This document shows positions 17,315-26,763 of a stretch of DNA of 58,269 nucleotides, piece after piece. The position numbers were made by a program, and so were the translations under genes. The DNA comes from Bacteroidota bacterium (GTDB taxonomy: Bacteria; Bacteroidota; Bacteroidia; Flavobacteriales; Weeksellaceae). The notes under the pieces were generated by a model. That model did not search any database. It saw only the letters and a list, made by a program, of their open reading frames with translations, and was not told the origin of the DNA. The stretch is from positions 1 to 58,269 of the forward strand of contig JAEWIR010000014.1 in the NCBI GenBank assembly GCA_023386965.1, in the 5' to 3' direction. The first letter of the stretch is position 1. Each line of letters begins with the position of its first letter.

Positions 17315-17815
17315 TTATTTTCCGTGCTGGTTAAAATAGTGATGGTAGGTTTCCATTGATTCCTCCAGGGCGTCTGTTATTTGGTCAGCCTCTTCGCGGT
17401 TAGCCGCTTTTCCAAGCAGATCTATGTTTTTCATATGACTGCTAAGCCATACATGCAAAACGTCGTGTGATTTACCGGTCATCGTGCAGCTCTTAATAAG
17501 TCTGTCATTTGCAGAACTGAGATCTTCGGCCAGTTTCCTATAATCGCCCGTATCAGAATCAAAGGCATTAATAAGCTTTTCCTGTTCCTGAATGAAAGGA
17601 AACATTTCGGTGTTTGTTTTCCATTTCTTACCGTTATTCAGTTCAAGACCGGCAACAGTGTTTGCATGGCCGTCCGATTGGGCTTCCTCAGCGTGCTCAT
17701 GATTATTCGAAACATTTTGTTCTGTGGCGGTATGCTCAGCATGTTCATCCTGCTTCTTATCACAGGACACGATAAGCGCTACACTCAAACAGGCGCATAC
17801 AATTAGTTTTTTCAT
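17315..17815 (-). CDS. His-rich putative lipoprotein of unknown function
   Basis: A 166 aa exported lipoprotein: MKKLIVCACLSVALIVSC gives a lipobox ending at Cys18. A His/Glu-rich linker follows (residues about 23-52, with repeated HAEH, NHEHAEE and DGHAN). The helical domain of about 105 residues contains SHDVLHVW, SSHMKNID and a C-terminal YHHYF. The His content suggests metal (Zn, Cu or Ni) binding in the periplasm; this is inference, as I do not recognise the family. It overlaps the preceding membrane-protein gene by 4 nt (ATGA), so the two are translationally coupled. Confidence 0.7.
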   Translation of the reverse strand: MKKLIVCACLSVALIVSCDKKQDEHAEHTATEQNVSNNHEHAEEAQSDGHANTVAGLELNNGKKWKTNTEMFPFIQEQEKLINAFDSDTGDYRKLAEDLSSANDRLIKSCTMTGKSHDVLHVWLSSHMKNIDLLGKAANREEADQITDALEESMETYHHYFNQHGK

Positions 17816-18186
17816 CGCTTAATAAATTTAGGTGTTAATACTGTAAATAATGCTGTAAGTGCAGTTCTAAAAGCTATGGCTCCCAGGGTTTTCATCTCAT
17901 ACAGACCGCCGTTTTTGATATGTATGATTAAAACCGTCGTTGCAGTGACCAGTAATACCAGGGCTGTAACCAAACAGTACAGAGTCCATTTTTTTTCTCT
18001 GTAGATACCGTACGCTGTAGCCAGATACAAAAATCCGCACAACCAGTTTGTCCAGACGATATAGGGGACAAAGTTCTCCTCGCGGGCTCTGATTCCACAG
18101 AAGTCAAAGAGGACCGCACTGCTCACAAAAACAGTTACAGCACCGAAGATTAAAAGGGTTGCGGACAGAAAGATTTTCATATTCAA
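17812..18186 (-). CDS. Small membrane protein, function unknown
   Basis: A 124 aa protein with four predicted membrane helices at about 5-25, 40-60, 68-88 and 97-117. The second pair surrounds a charged loop (YREKKW). No family is recognised. It is the upstream partner of the His-rich lipoprotein gene and overlaps it by 4 nt. The pair could act together at the envelope, for example in metal handling, but only the gene arrangement supports that. Confidence 0.65.
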   Translation of the reverse strand: MNMKIFLSATLLIFGAVTVFVSSAVLFDFCGIRAREENFVPYIVWTNWLCGFLYLATAYGIYREKKWTLYCLVTALVLLVTATTVLIIHIKNGGLYEMKTLGAIAFRTALTALFTVLTPKFIKR

Positions 18187-18262
18187 CTGTAATATCCCAA
18201 TAAAGTTAGGGTAACTTTACGATCAGCCGGCAAAGAACAGTATGATTTAAATCGTCTTTAAA

Positions 18263-18291
18263 CAAAAAGCGCAACTCCAGAGAGCTGCGCT
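18263..18291 (-). terminator. Terminator of the nuo operon
   Basis: A 10-bp stem on the minus strand (AGCGCAGCTC facing GAGTTGCGCT, one G-T pair, 4-nt loop) is followed by TTTTTG. It is 24 nt after the nuoN stop. Confidence 0.75.
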
Positions 18292-18314
18292 GTATTGATT
18301 ATATTCTTATCTGA

Positions 18315-19694
18315 CTAAAGGCCAAACTGCATGGCAAACAGGTCAGGATATAAGCCCAGCGCTACGATAGCCACGATGATGAACACCGCAAGAATATTAT
18401 AAGTTAGTGTTACCTTTTCAGTGGTCTTGAAGCTGCTTTCGGTGAAGAAGAACATAGCGATGATCAAACGCAGGTAGTAAGCAATCGATATTGCTGAACC
18501 CAGCACCGCCACCAGCACAAGAAACGCTGCACCGTTCATAGCCTGTGCAAACAGAGAAAACTTACCCATAAATCCGGCAGTAAGCGGGATACCTGCCATA
18601 GACAGCATTGAAACCGCAGCCACTGTAGCCAGCAATGGTTCAGATTTAGCCAGACCTTTAAAGGCTGCATAGGAAGTTTCGCGTTTCAATTTCTCTACCC
18701 AAATCAGACTCATCATCACTCCTACAGAAGCCAGGGCATAGGCAAACAGGTAGAAGGCGAGATTGTAGGTAGACATATTATTCATGCCGAAGAAGATAAG
18801 GGCTATATAACCCGCATGGGAAACCGACGAATAGGCCAGCATCCGCTTGGCATTGCTCTGGGCCAGAGCCATTACATTGGCGAGGAACAGAGTGATGATC
18901 AGGAAGACACCTAATATATTCACCCACTCGTCATAAACACCTGCAAATGCGATTGTCATCAGTCTGAAAAGCGCATAGAACCCGGCAATCTTAACAACGC
19001 TCATCATGAAGGTGGTGATCAGTGAGGGAGATCCCTGGTACACGTCAGGACTCCACATATGGAAAGGTGCCAGAGCCACTTTGAAGGCCATTGCACAAAG
19101 CATCAGAATCATACCCATGATCAGCATTGCATCTTTTGGGAATTGCAGTGCATAAGCATGGATTGTATAAAGGTCGAAACTACCTGCGGTTCCGTAAACG
19201 AGCGTGATACCGAACAAAAGGAAACCGGTGGCAAAGCAGCCCATCAGGAAATATTTTAAAGAGGCTTCGTTGGAACGAAGATTGGTCTTGCTGGCCCCGG
19301 CCATTACATAAAGGGGAATGGACAGGATTTCAATACCCAGGAAGAGAGTTACCAGATTCTGATATCCAAAAAGCACAACAGCACCGGAAAGAGCAAAGAG
19401 CATCAGTGCGTACAGCTCCGACTGGTGGCTGCGGTGATTGCTGAATGAGAATCCACCCAGAAAAAACAGCAGAAGTGTGATGACAATTGAAATTTTGCTG
19501 AACAGCGCACTGTTGGGTCCAAACTCGTACATTGCCCGGTACTGGCTGAAGAACTGAGCTTCCGGCAGATAAGATACATACAGGGCCGCCAGCAATCCGG
19601 CAATCCCAATATACCTGGCCAGTTTACCCTGGTTAAAGACTCCCGAAAACAGGGTTACAACCGCTGTGAGAAATATAATTACTAATACACTCAT
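18315..19694 (-). CDS. nuoN: NADH-quinone oxidoreductase subunit N
   Basis: An antiporter-like proton-pumping subunit of complex I in the inner membrane. It is 459 aa with about 13-14 helices. The central region LMGCFATGFLLFGITLVYG and KVALAPFHMWSPDVYQGSP carry the conserved lysines and the NuoN-specific WSPDVYQGSP motif. AYSSVSHAGYIAL is the second family hallmark. It is the last gene of the operon, 15 nt after nuoM, and is followed by a terminator. Confidence 0.96.
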   Translation of the reverse strand: MSVLVIIFLTAVVTLFSGVFNQGKLARYIGIAGLLAALYVSYLPEAQFFSQYRAMYEFGPNSALFSKISIVITLLLFFLGGFSFSNHRSHQSELYALMLFALSGAVVLFGYQNLVTLFLGIEILSIPLYVMAGASKTNLRSNEASLKYFLMGCFATGFLLFGITLVYGTAGSFDLYTIHAYALQFPKDAMLIMGMILMLCAMAFKVALAPFHMWSPDVYQGSPSLITTFMMSVVKIAGFYALFRLMTIAFAGVYDEWVNILGVFLIITLFLANVMALAQSNAKRMLAYSSVSHAGYIALIFFGMNNMSTYNLAFYLFAYALASVGVMMSLIWVEKLKRETSYAAFKGLAKSEPLLATVAAVSMLSMAGIPLTAGFMGKFSLFAQAMNGAAFLVLVAVLGSAISIAYYLRLIIAMFFFTESSFKTTEKVTLTYNILAVFIIVAIVALGLYPDLFAMQFGL

Positions 19695-19709
19695 TTCTTT
19701 ATTATCAAA

Positions 19710-21203
19710 TTAATTTACCATGGACTGGTAGATGAACTTCAATGAACTACTCACCATTTCAATTACCGGTTGCGGATACACCCCGAAAAGGATAACCATA
19801 CCGGCTAAACTGGCCAGAACTGCAAATTCCACATCGGAAAGGTCTTTTGCAGTCGCCAGAACCGCATCATCTCCGTTGGTGAACATCGCTCTGCCATAAA
19901 ATCTGAAAAGATAAGCAGCAGCCAGTATGATGGTAATACCTGCAACGATAGCGGCCATCACACTGAAATCGAATATGGATTTCAGCAGGATAAATTCACC
20001 AATGAAACCGTTTGTAAGCGGTAACCCTACAGAACCTAAGACAACGATGAGGAATAGTACTGCAAACCGGGGTGCAACACGTGCAAGACCACCCATCTGA
20101 CGGATGTCGCGGGTTTTGAATCTTTTATAAAGGATGTCCGCACAGTAGAAAAGAGCCACTACGTTAATACCGTGTGCGAAGGCCTGAACTAAAGCACCGG
20201 TACCACCTTCAGTAGTGAAGGTACCCTTCATTACCAGCATTGCTGATGCAAATATCCCCGCCAGCATGAGGCCTACATGTGAAAATGAGGAGTATGCGAG
20301 GATCCTTTTGGAATCATTTTGAATGAGTGCGATAAGTGCTCCGTGAAGTACGCCTATTATGGCCAGCATAATGACAATGGCACCGGAGATGCCTGCCACA
20401 GCCTCGGGTGTAACCGGCAGCAGATATCTGAGTACTCCGTACACAGCCATTTTCAGCATAATACCTGCAAGCAGCATGGTTCCCTGCGTGGGCGAAAATG
20501 TATAGGTGTCAGGCTGCCAGGTATGGAATGGAAATACCGGCAGTTTTACCGCAAATGCGAAGAAGATAAACCAGAAGACTACCGTTTGCTGAGTAAGGTT
20601 CAGGTCGGCATTATACATATCCGTCAGTGCAAATGATGCCGAGTAACTGTATACATAGATAAAACCGGCCAGCATAAACAGCGATCCAACGAAGGTATAT
20701 ACAAAGAATTTGGTTGTGAATTCAAACCTTTTGTTTTCCTGACCCCAAAGTCCTGCGATAAGCCAGATAGGAATAAGCGTTACTTCCCAGAAAATATAGA
20801 AAAGAAGACCGTCCAAAGCGGTGAAAACCCCTACAAGACCAAACTGCATAAGCAGGATCAGCGCATAGAAAGAATTTCTGTAGGAAGTTTTCTCATTAAA
20901 TGAGGACAGGATGATTAGTACCGAAAGGATGTTGGTAAGCATCAGCATCAGCATACTCATCCCGTCTATACCGAAATGGAGTTTGCTTTTTATGGAGACA
21001 AACCAGGCCTCGTTGATTTCGTGCTGCAGTACGCTGTCTACCGTAGGTTTGGTGTCAAAGGAGTAAAGTATGGCAAACGTAACCAACATCTGAACAATTG
21101 CAGTCCCGAAGGCGAGATATTTACCGGCCTTACCTTTGAAGGCAAACAGCAATGCTGAACCGATTAGGGGTATAAGTAATAATGCTAATAGATGGTACGA
21201 CAT
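19710..21203 (-). CDS. nuoM: NADH-quinone oxidoreductase subunit M
   Basis: An antiporter-like subunit of the proton-pumping arm of complex I. At 497 aa it has the family stretch FYIFWEVTLIPIWLIAGLWG with the conserved Glu. KLPVFPFHTWQPDTYTFSPT and the later AYSSFSHVGLMLAG also match. It begins 2 nt after nuoL ends, showing tight operon packing. Confidence 0.96.
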   Translation of the reverse strand: MSYHLLALLLIPLIGSALLFAFKGKAGKYLAFGTAIVQMLVTFAILYSFDTKPTVDSVLQHEINEAWFVSIKSKLHFGIDGMSMLMLMLTNILSVLIILSSFNEKTSYRNSFYALILLMQFGLVGVFTALDGLLFYIFWEVTLIPIWLIAGLWGQENKRFEFTTKFFVYTFVGSLFMLAGFIYVYSYSASFALTDMYNADLNLTQQTVVFWFIFFAFAVKLPVFPFHTWQPDTYTFSPTQGTMLLAGIMLKMAVYGVLRYLLPVTPEAVAGISGAIVIMLAIIGVLHGALIALIQNDSKRILAYSSFSHVGLMLAGIFASAMLVMKGTFTTEGGTGALVQAFAHGINVVALFYCADILYKRFKTRDIRQMGGLARVAPRFAVLFLIVVLGSVGLPLTNGFIGEFILLKSIFDFSVMAAIVAGITIILAAAYLFRFYGRAMFTNGDDAVLATAKDLSDVEFAVLASLAGMVILFGVYPQPVIEMVSSSLKFIYQSMVN

Positions 21204-21205
21204 TA

Positions 21206-23122
21206 TTATTGGATAAAAAAGTTAACAATCAAAATTATTCCTACAGCCAGGGACATGACCAGTACATAATTCTCCACATTACCGTTTTGGAGCCTCTTCA
21301 TGGCTTTACCGCTGTCTTCAGCACCTTCGCCAATGAAGTTTACCAGCCTGTCCAGGACATTGTTGTCGAACATTTTGCCTGCACGACCGAAACCTTCAGT
21401 AGTCCTTACGATCAGCGCGTTATAAAGTTCGTCGACATATAATTTTCTGGCAGACAGTTTCTCCCAGCCAGTGTATTTCTCTTCGGGAACCGGAAGGTGG
21501 CGTTTCACAACATACCTGTTCCTTACCAGAAACCAAACTATGAAGAACATAGCCACCGTAAGACCTAACAAAATCAGTTCTGTAGTAAGGGTTATTCCCT
21601 GCAGGTTGGCTTCCAGCTGGCTTTTGATATCTTCGGAAAGTAAGGGACTCAGCCATTGCTGCAGTTTTGAATAGTCGCCGTGAGCGATAATGTGCGGCAG
21701 GTTTATAAGACCACCAATAACCGATAGTACAGCCAATACCATAAGCGGCAGTGTCATGTTCAGCGGGCTTTCGTGCAGATGATGTTTCTGCTCTTCACTG
21801 CCACGGAACTCACCATGGAAGGTCAGGTAATAAAGTCTGAACATATAGGTAGCGGTCATCGCTGCAATCAGGAAAAGGATCACCCAGAAAACAGGTCCTT
21901 TAGCCCACGCGGCTACAAGGATTTCATCTTTTGAGATCATACCGGAGAAAAAGGGCATCCCGGCAATGGCGAAGGTTCCGATCAGAAAGGTGATATGAGT
22001 GATTTTTATCTTGTCCTTCAGTCCGCCCATGAAACGCATATCCTGTTCGCCGCTCATGGCATGGATCACTGAACCTGAACCGAGGAAGAGAAGAGCTTTG
22101 AAGAAAGCATGTGTCATCAGGTGGAACATGGCTGCTGTGTAAGCGCCCACACCCAAAGCGACAAACATAAATCCAAGCTGTGATACAGTGGAGTAGGCCA
22201 GTACTTTCTTGATGTCGTTCTGCCTCATGGCATAAAATGCTGCCAGGAAAGCGGTAAGTAAACCGATGAAGAGGATTCCGTCCATCACAGTAGGTGCCAG
22301 CACATACAGGAAATTGGAGCGGAACACCAGGTAAACACCGGCAGTTACCATGGTAGCTGCGTGAATTAACGCCGAAACCGGCGTAGGTCCGGCCATAGCG
22401 TCAGGCAACCAAGTATATAGAGGAACCTGAGCAGATTTTCCGACAGCACCGATGAAAAGAGCCGCACATATGAAAATGATGACAGAACCGTCTGCTTCAA
22501 ATTTTGATGCGTTTTGAGCTACAGAAAGGTAGTCCAGTGCATTGGTATGAAACGCGATCATAAATATTCCCATCAGGAGACCAAGGTCACCAATCCGGTT
22601 CATTATAAATGCTTTTCTTGCAGCTTTGCCATATTCTTTGTTCTTGAACCAAAAACCAATCAGCAGGTAAGAGCAGAGTCCTACACCTTCCCACCCGATA
22701 AACAGGATCACATAGTTGCTTCCCATTACCAGAAGAAGCATCATGAAGACGAAAAGGTTCAGATAGGCAAAAAACCTGTGGAAACCTTTGTCCGTGTGCA
22801 TATATCCAATGGAATACAGATGGATAAGCGATCCTATACCCGTAATGATCATAATCATCATGAGCGACAGTTGGTCGATCTGGAAGCTGAAATTAATCTG
22901 AATGCCGTTGATGCGGAACCATTCGAAGGCCCGTACGATCATAGGCTGAGAGTCCTTGTCAAAATTCAGGAAGAGATAAAGGCCAATGCAGAAAGAAGCA
23001 AAAACAGCCAGGGAAGCTATTCCCCCTACGATGTTTTTTGGTAACTGTTTTCCGAAAAGTCCGTTGATCAGGAATCCGGCTAAGGGTAAGAGTATAATTG
23101 CAAAAATCAAGTTTTCCATCAT
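21206..23122 (-). CDS. nuoL: NADH-quinone oxidoreductase subunit L
   Basis: The most distal antiporter-like subunit of complex I. It is 638 aa with about 15-16 helices. Diagnostic segments are FIGWEGVGLCSYLLIGFWF, KSAQVPLYTWLPDAMAGPTPV and ALIHAATMVTAGVYL. The C-terminal part includes the long lateral helix and a final membrane helix (YVLVMSLAVGIILIVNFF). Its start lies 3 nt after nuoK. Confidence 0.97.
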   Translation of the reverse strand: MMENLIFAIILLPLAGFLINGLFGKQLPKNIVGGIASLAVFASFCIGLYLFLNFDKDSQPMIVRAFEWFRINGIQINFSFQIDQLSLMMIMIITGIGSLIHLYSIGYMHTDKGFHRFFAYLNLFVFMMLLLVMGSNYVILFIGWEGVGLCSYLLIGFWFKNKEYGKAARKAFIMNRIGDLGLLMGIFMIAFHTNALDYLSVAQNASKFEADGSVIIFICAALFIGAVGKSAQVPLYTWLPDAMAGPTPVSALIHAATMVTAGVYLVFRSNFLYVLAPTVMDGILFIGLLTAFLAAFYAMRQNDIKKVLAYSTVSQLGFMFVALGVGAYTAAMFHLMTHAFFKALLFLGSGSVIHAMSGEQDMRFMGGLKDKIKITHITFLIGTFAIAGMPFFSGMISKDEILVAAWAKGPVFWVILFLIAAMTATYMFRLYYLTFHGEFRGSEEQKHHLHESPLNMTLPLMVLAVLSVIGGLINLPHIIAHGDYSKLQQWLSPLLSEDIKSQLEANLQGITLTTELILLGLTVAMFFIVWFLVRNRYVVKRHLPVPEEKYTGWEKLSARKLYVDELYNALIVRTTEGFGRAGKMFDNNVLDRLVNFIGEGAEDSGKAMKRLQNGNVENYVLVMSLAVGIILIVNFFIQ

Positions 23123-23125
23123 CGT

Positions 23126-23455
23126 TTATCCTCTTAATTTGTTAAAAATACTGACATCCACTGATTTGGTGTTTCTGTACATCATCGCAATGATGGCCAG
23201 ACCTACAGCTACTTCGGCAGCAGCTACAACCATAATAAAAAATACGAGGATCTGCCCGTGACCGTCACCCATATAACTGGAGAACGCGGCCAGTAAAAGG
23301 TTTACCGAATTTAGCATCAATTCCACACAACCGAGGATAATAATGGCATTTTTGCGGATCAGGACGCCCATAACTCCAAGGCTGAAGAGCAGTGTACACA
23401 AAATTACAAAGTAATTGAGCGGTACTGTCTGTATAAAAGTATTCACTTCTCCCAT
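23126..23455 (-). CDS. nuoK: NADH-quinone oxidoreductase subunit K
   Basis: A small membrane subunit of 109 aa with three helices. It contains the conserved Glu-bearing segment GCVELMLNSVNLLLAAFS and the later AAAEVAVGLAIIAMMYR. It sits between nuoJ (4-nt gap) and nuoL (3-nt gap) in the usual order. Confidence 0.97.
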   Translation of the reverse strand: MGEVNTFIQTVPLNYFVILCTLLFSLGVMGVLIRKNAIIILGCVELMLNSVNLLLAAFSSYMGDGHGQILVFFIMVVAAAEVAVGLAIIAMMYRNTKSVDVSIFNKLRG

Positions 23456-23459
23456 AATA

Positions 23460-23957
23460 TTAGATATCTTTCTTACCGATTAAAACAGCACCCACAATCC
23501 CCGCTAAAATCAGGATGGAGGCCAGTTCAAAGGGTACTACATATTCGTTAAACAATAACCTTCCCAGATTTTTGGTCAGACCTACAGAGTAATCAATATC
23601 CGGGGAAGCAAGAATTTCCTCATTGATCCCGCGGAAAGCGCCCAGCATACCAACGAGCAGTATACCTGCACTGAAGACGCCGATGAATTTAAGAGTATTC
23701 TGCTTACGGCTTTCGTCTTCTTTATTCAGGTTCAGCATCATAAGGATGTAAAGGAAAAGAACCATGATGGCACCTGCATAAACGATTACCTGAACAATTC
23801 CCAGGAACTGAGCATTCAGCAGTACATACATTCCGGCAATCGAAAACATGGTGACGATAAGCGACAGAAGCGCATACATCGGATTACGGGCAAAAACGAA
23901 ATAACCGGCACTGATTACTGCTATGGCAGCAACGATGAAAAATAAAATCTGTTCCAT
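23460..23957 (-). CDS. nuoJ: NADH-quinone oxidoreductase subunit J
   Basis: A 165 aa membrane subunit with five helices, including the NuoJ segment NAQFLGIVQVIVYAGAIMVL that holds the pi-bulge helix of the proton-coupling chain. It starts 1 nt after nuoI ends. Confidence 0.96.
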   Translation of the reverse strand: MEQILFFIVAAIAVISAGYFVFARNPMYALLSLIVTMFSIAGMYVLLNAQFLGIVQVIVYAGAIMVLFLYILMMLNLNKEDESRKQNTLKFIGVFSAGILLVGMLGAFRGINEEILASPDIDYSVGLTKNLGRLLFNEYVVPFELASILILAGIVGAVLIGKKDI

Positions 23958-23958
23958 A

Positions 23959-24507
23959 TTATTTCACTGCCTTTTTTTGAAGTTCAGACTGCCTTTCAGT
24001 GATGTCAATCCTGTTATCTACATCTTCTACGAGTTTATCTTTACCATAGATAAAGGACCCGCGGTTGGTTTCCACATCCACCAAACGGTCGGTGAGGTAA
24101 ATCGCAGACTTTGGACAGGCTTCCTCGCACATTCCACAAAAAATGCAGCGCAGCATATTTATTTCGTACACAGCTGCATATTTCTCTTCGCGGTAAAGAT
24201 CTTTTTCTTCTCTGGTCCTTTCAGCCGCCGTCATGGTTATGGCTTCTGCCGGGCAGGCTACGGCACACAGTCCGCAGGCGGTACATCTTTCACGACCATC
24301 CTCATCACGTTTCAGTACATGAAGTCCGCGCCATACCTTAGCTCTTGGTTTTTCTACCTCCGGATAGGAAAATACCTTGCCTTTAGGTCCTTCTATCGCA
24401 TGCCTCAAAGTGATGAACATGCCCTTCGCGATTTCCGGAAGGTATAGTTTTTCCATAAAGGTCATTTTCTTATTCGAAACAACTTTTGACCTGTTTGTAA
24501 GTTTCAT
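23959..24507 (-). CDS. nuoI: NADH-quinone oxidoreductase subunit I
   Basis: The peripheral-arm subunit carrying two [4Fe-4S] clusters (N6a and N6b) that pass electrons to NuoB. The 182 aa protein shows both ferredoxin motifs: CTACGLCAVACP near 81-92 and CIFCGMCEEACP near 126-137. It lies 47 nt downstream of nuoH. Confidence 0.97.
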   Translation of the reverse strand: MKLTNRSKVVSNKKMTFMEKLYLPEIAKGMFITLRHAIEGPKGKVFSYPEVEKPRAKVWRGLHVLKRDEDGRERCTACGLCAVACPAEAITMTAAERTREEKDLYREEKYAAVYEINMLRCIFCGMCEEACPKSAIYLTDRLVDVETNRGSFIYGKDKLVEDVDNRIDITERQSELQKKAVK

Positions 24508-24554
24508 TTAACTAAATTTCTTATTAATTTTTGAAAATCAAATTTTCAAACTCA

Positions 24555-25616
24555 CTAATTTCCAAAAAGAAGGATTACAGCTCCTGTAATCACAAGATTA
24601 AGCAATGCCAGCGGGATTAAAGTTTTCCAGCCTAAATGCATCAGCTGGTCATAACGGAATCTCGGGATGGTCCAGCGAATCCACATAAAGATCATAATTC
24701 CGATGATCGCCTTGGACAGGATTGAGACGATGCTCAGGATCCCGGCCACATTTTCGCCCCAGTTTTCGGCTACCCAACCCATTCCGGGATAATTGAATCC
24801 ACCAAAAAACAATGTCGCAATCAAGGCGTTGGAGATAAACATGTTCACGTATTCACCGAACATATACATTCCGAAGTTCATGGAAGAGTATTCCGTCATA
24901 TAACCGTTTACGAGTTCAGATTCACATTCCGGTAAATCGAAAGGGTGACGGTTGGTCTCTGCCATTGCAGCTACAAAGAAGATGATGAATGCCAAAGGCT
25001 GATAAAGGATGTTCCAGTTGAAACCGTCTACGGCAAAAAGTCCCCAAAGTTTACCTGATCCCTGGTCCATTACGATCTTGTTAAGGTCCAAACTTCCGCT
25101 CATCATAATGATGGAAAGCAGGGACAGACCCATGGCAAGTTCGTAGGAAATCATCTGCGATGAGGCGCGTATGGCTCCTATAAGTGAATATTTATTGTTG
25201 GAGGCCCAGCCACCGATCATCATCCCGTAAACGCCTATGGAAACCATTCCAATCAGGAACAGCACACCTACGTCAATGTTTGCAATCTGAAGGCTGAAGG
25301 ATTCGCCACCGATGTTAAGTGTATTCCCCCAGGGAATCACGGCTCCTGTAACCAATGCGATAAACATGGTGATGGACGGTCCCAGGATGAAAAGGAACTT
25401 CTCGGCACCGGCCGGAATAAATCCTTCCTTAAAGAAAAGTTTACCGCCATCGGCAAGTGGCTGCAGCAAACCGAAAGGTCCAGCTCTGTTCGGACCGATA
25501 CGGTCCTGCAGGGCTGCGGCAAGTTTACGCTCGCCCCAGGTAGAATAAGCTGCTATTCCCAGTGATACAGCAAATAATGCGAGTACCAGTATAATTTTAA
25601 AAGTGATTAATTCCAT
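24555..25616 (-). CDS. nuoH: NADH-quinone oxidoreductase subunit H
   Basis: A membrane subunit forming part of the quinone site. It is 353 aa with eight or nine helices. The quinone-chamber signatures are GERKLAAALQDRIGPNRAGP near 29-48 and AETNRHPFDLPECESELVNG near 219-238. The Glu-rich first loop is intact. It sits between nuoG and nuoI in canonical order. Confidence 0.97.
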   Translation of the reverse strand: MELITFKIILVLALFAVSLGIAAYSTWGERKLAAALQDRIGPNRAGPFGLLQPLADGGKLFFKEGFIPAGAEKFLFILGPSITMFIALVTGAVIPWGNTLNIGGESFSLQIANIDVGVLFLIGMVSIGVYGMMIGGWASNNKYSLIGAIRASSQMISYELAMGLSLLSIIMMSGSLDLNKIVMDQGSGKLWGLFAVDGFNWNILYQPLAFIIFFVAAMAETNRHPFDLPECESELVNGYMTEYSSMNFGMYMFGEYVNMFISNALIATLFFGGFNYPGMGWVAENWGENVAGILSIVSILSKAIIGIMIFMWIRWTIPRFRYDQLMHLGWKTLIPLALLNLVITGAVILLFGN

Positions 25617-25664
25617 AAAAAATGTTCAAATGTTGGGATGTTCAGAATCCCTTCCCACAATTTA

Positions 25665-26675
25665 TTAATTTTCTGTTTTTTGCTCGTCGGCTGTACTTAT
25701 TTCCTTTGCATGCGAATTGTTGAGCAGCGTATGCTCGTCCGAGGGTTTCTGATAATGATTCAGTGAAATAACGGAGTGCCTTGAAATGTGTCGCGGACCT
25801 TCAATAGTCCATTGAGAAAGGTCTTTACGCTCAAAACGGCATTCGTTACAGATCCAGTCTTCCACCTCGTCATACTGGTCTTTTCTGGCTGTAACACGTA
25901 CGATTTCGTCTCCTTTCATCCAAAGCACCGCTTTTCCTGAACATTTACTGCAGCTGCAGGTAGCATTCATCGGCTTGGTGAACCACACACGGCTTGCGAA
26001 ACGCGCTGTCCTGTCGGTAAGTGCACCTACGGGGCAAACATCGATTACATTACCGATGAAGTCATTGTCCAAAGCTTTATTCAGGTAAGTGGAAATTTCA
26101 GCATGATCGCCGCGGAACAGGATGCCGTGTTCTCTTTCTTCAGTAAGCTGGTTGGCTGCCAACACACATCTCGCGCAAAGGATGCAGCGGTTCATGTGAA
26201 GTTTGATATATGGACCGATATCTTCCGGTTCAAATGTTCTTCTTTCAAAATCCGTACGTGTAGCCTGTACACCATGCTCATAGCCAAGATCCTGAAGGTG
26301 GCACTCGCCGGCCTGGTCGCAAATTGGGCAGTCCAGCGGGTGGTTTACGAGTAAAAATTCGGTTACGGCTTTGCGGCCTTCCTGAGTTTTTTCGGAGGTC
26401 AGGTTCTTTACTTCCATACCGTCCATCACACCTGTACGGCAGCTGGCTACCAGTTTCGGCATAGGACGCGGATCCGCTTCAGAACCTTTGGAAACTTCCA
26501 CAAGGCAGGTACGGCAGCGACCACCACTGCTTTCCAGCGGTTTGTAATAGCACATGGCCGGGGGAACGGATTTGCCACCGATCTGTCTGGCGGCTTCCAG
26601 TATAGAAGTGCCGGGCATAACTTCAGTAGTCTGTCCGTCTATGGTTATCTTGAATTTTTTAATTTCTGTGCTCAT
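25665..26675 (-). CDS. nuoG: NADH-quinone oxidoreductase subunit G (short form)
   Basis: A peripheral-arm Fe-S subunit of 336 aa, far shorter than the roughly 900 aa E. coli protein. A [2Fe-2S] domain is at the start (CYYKPLESSGGRCRTCLVEV). The N5-type site HPLDCPICDQAGECHLQD lies near 111-128 and the N4-type CILCARCVLAANQ near 162. A later cysteine group CSCSKC plus WICNEC, near 240-280, resembles the N7 site. The molybdopterin-like C-terminal domain is missing. I believe this short form is usual in Flavobacteriia, so it is not a truncation event here. Confidence 0.93.
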   Translation of the reverse strand: MSTEIKKFKITIDGQTTEVMPGTSILEAARQIGGKSVPPAMCYYKPLESSGGRCRTCLVEVSKGSEADPRPMPKLVASCRTGVMDGMEVKNLTSEKTQEGRKAVTEFLLVNHPLDCPICDQAGECHLQDLGYEHGVQATRTDFERRTFEPEDIGPYIKLHMNRCILCARCVLAANQLTEEREHGILFRGDHAEISTYLNKALDNDFIGNVIDVCPVGALTDRTARFASRVWFTKPMNATCSCSKCSGKAVLWMKGDEIVRVTARKDQYDEVEDWICNECRFERKDLSQWTIEGPRHISRHSVISLNHYQKPSDEHTLLNNSHAKEISTADEQKTEN

Positions 26676-26763
26676 ATTTATCAGCTTTAAGCCTGCTCAT
26701 TGGGCTATATTGTCCCTGTAAGGGGTATTTGCTATTTAAAAATTCCTTTGCTGAGATCCGCAG

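Noticed and set aside
22514..23044. A 176-codon open frame antisense to nuoL
   Set aside because: It is a shadow of nuoL, with many His and Lys runs and no family resemblance.
25665..26675. nuoG as a truncated pseudogene
   Set aside because: All Fe-S sites are intact, there is no stop or frameshift remnant after its end, and the short form is common in this group.
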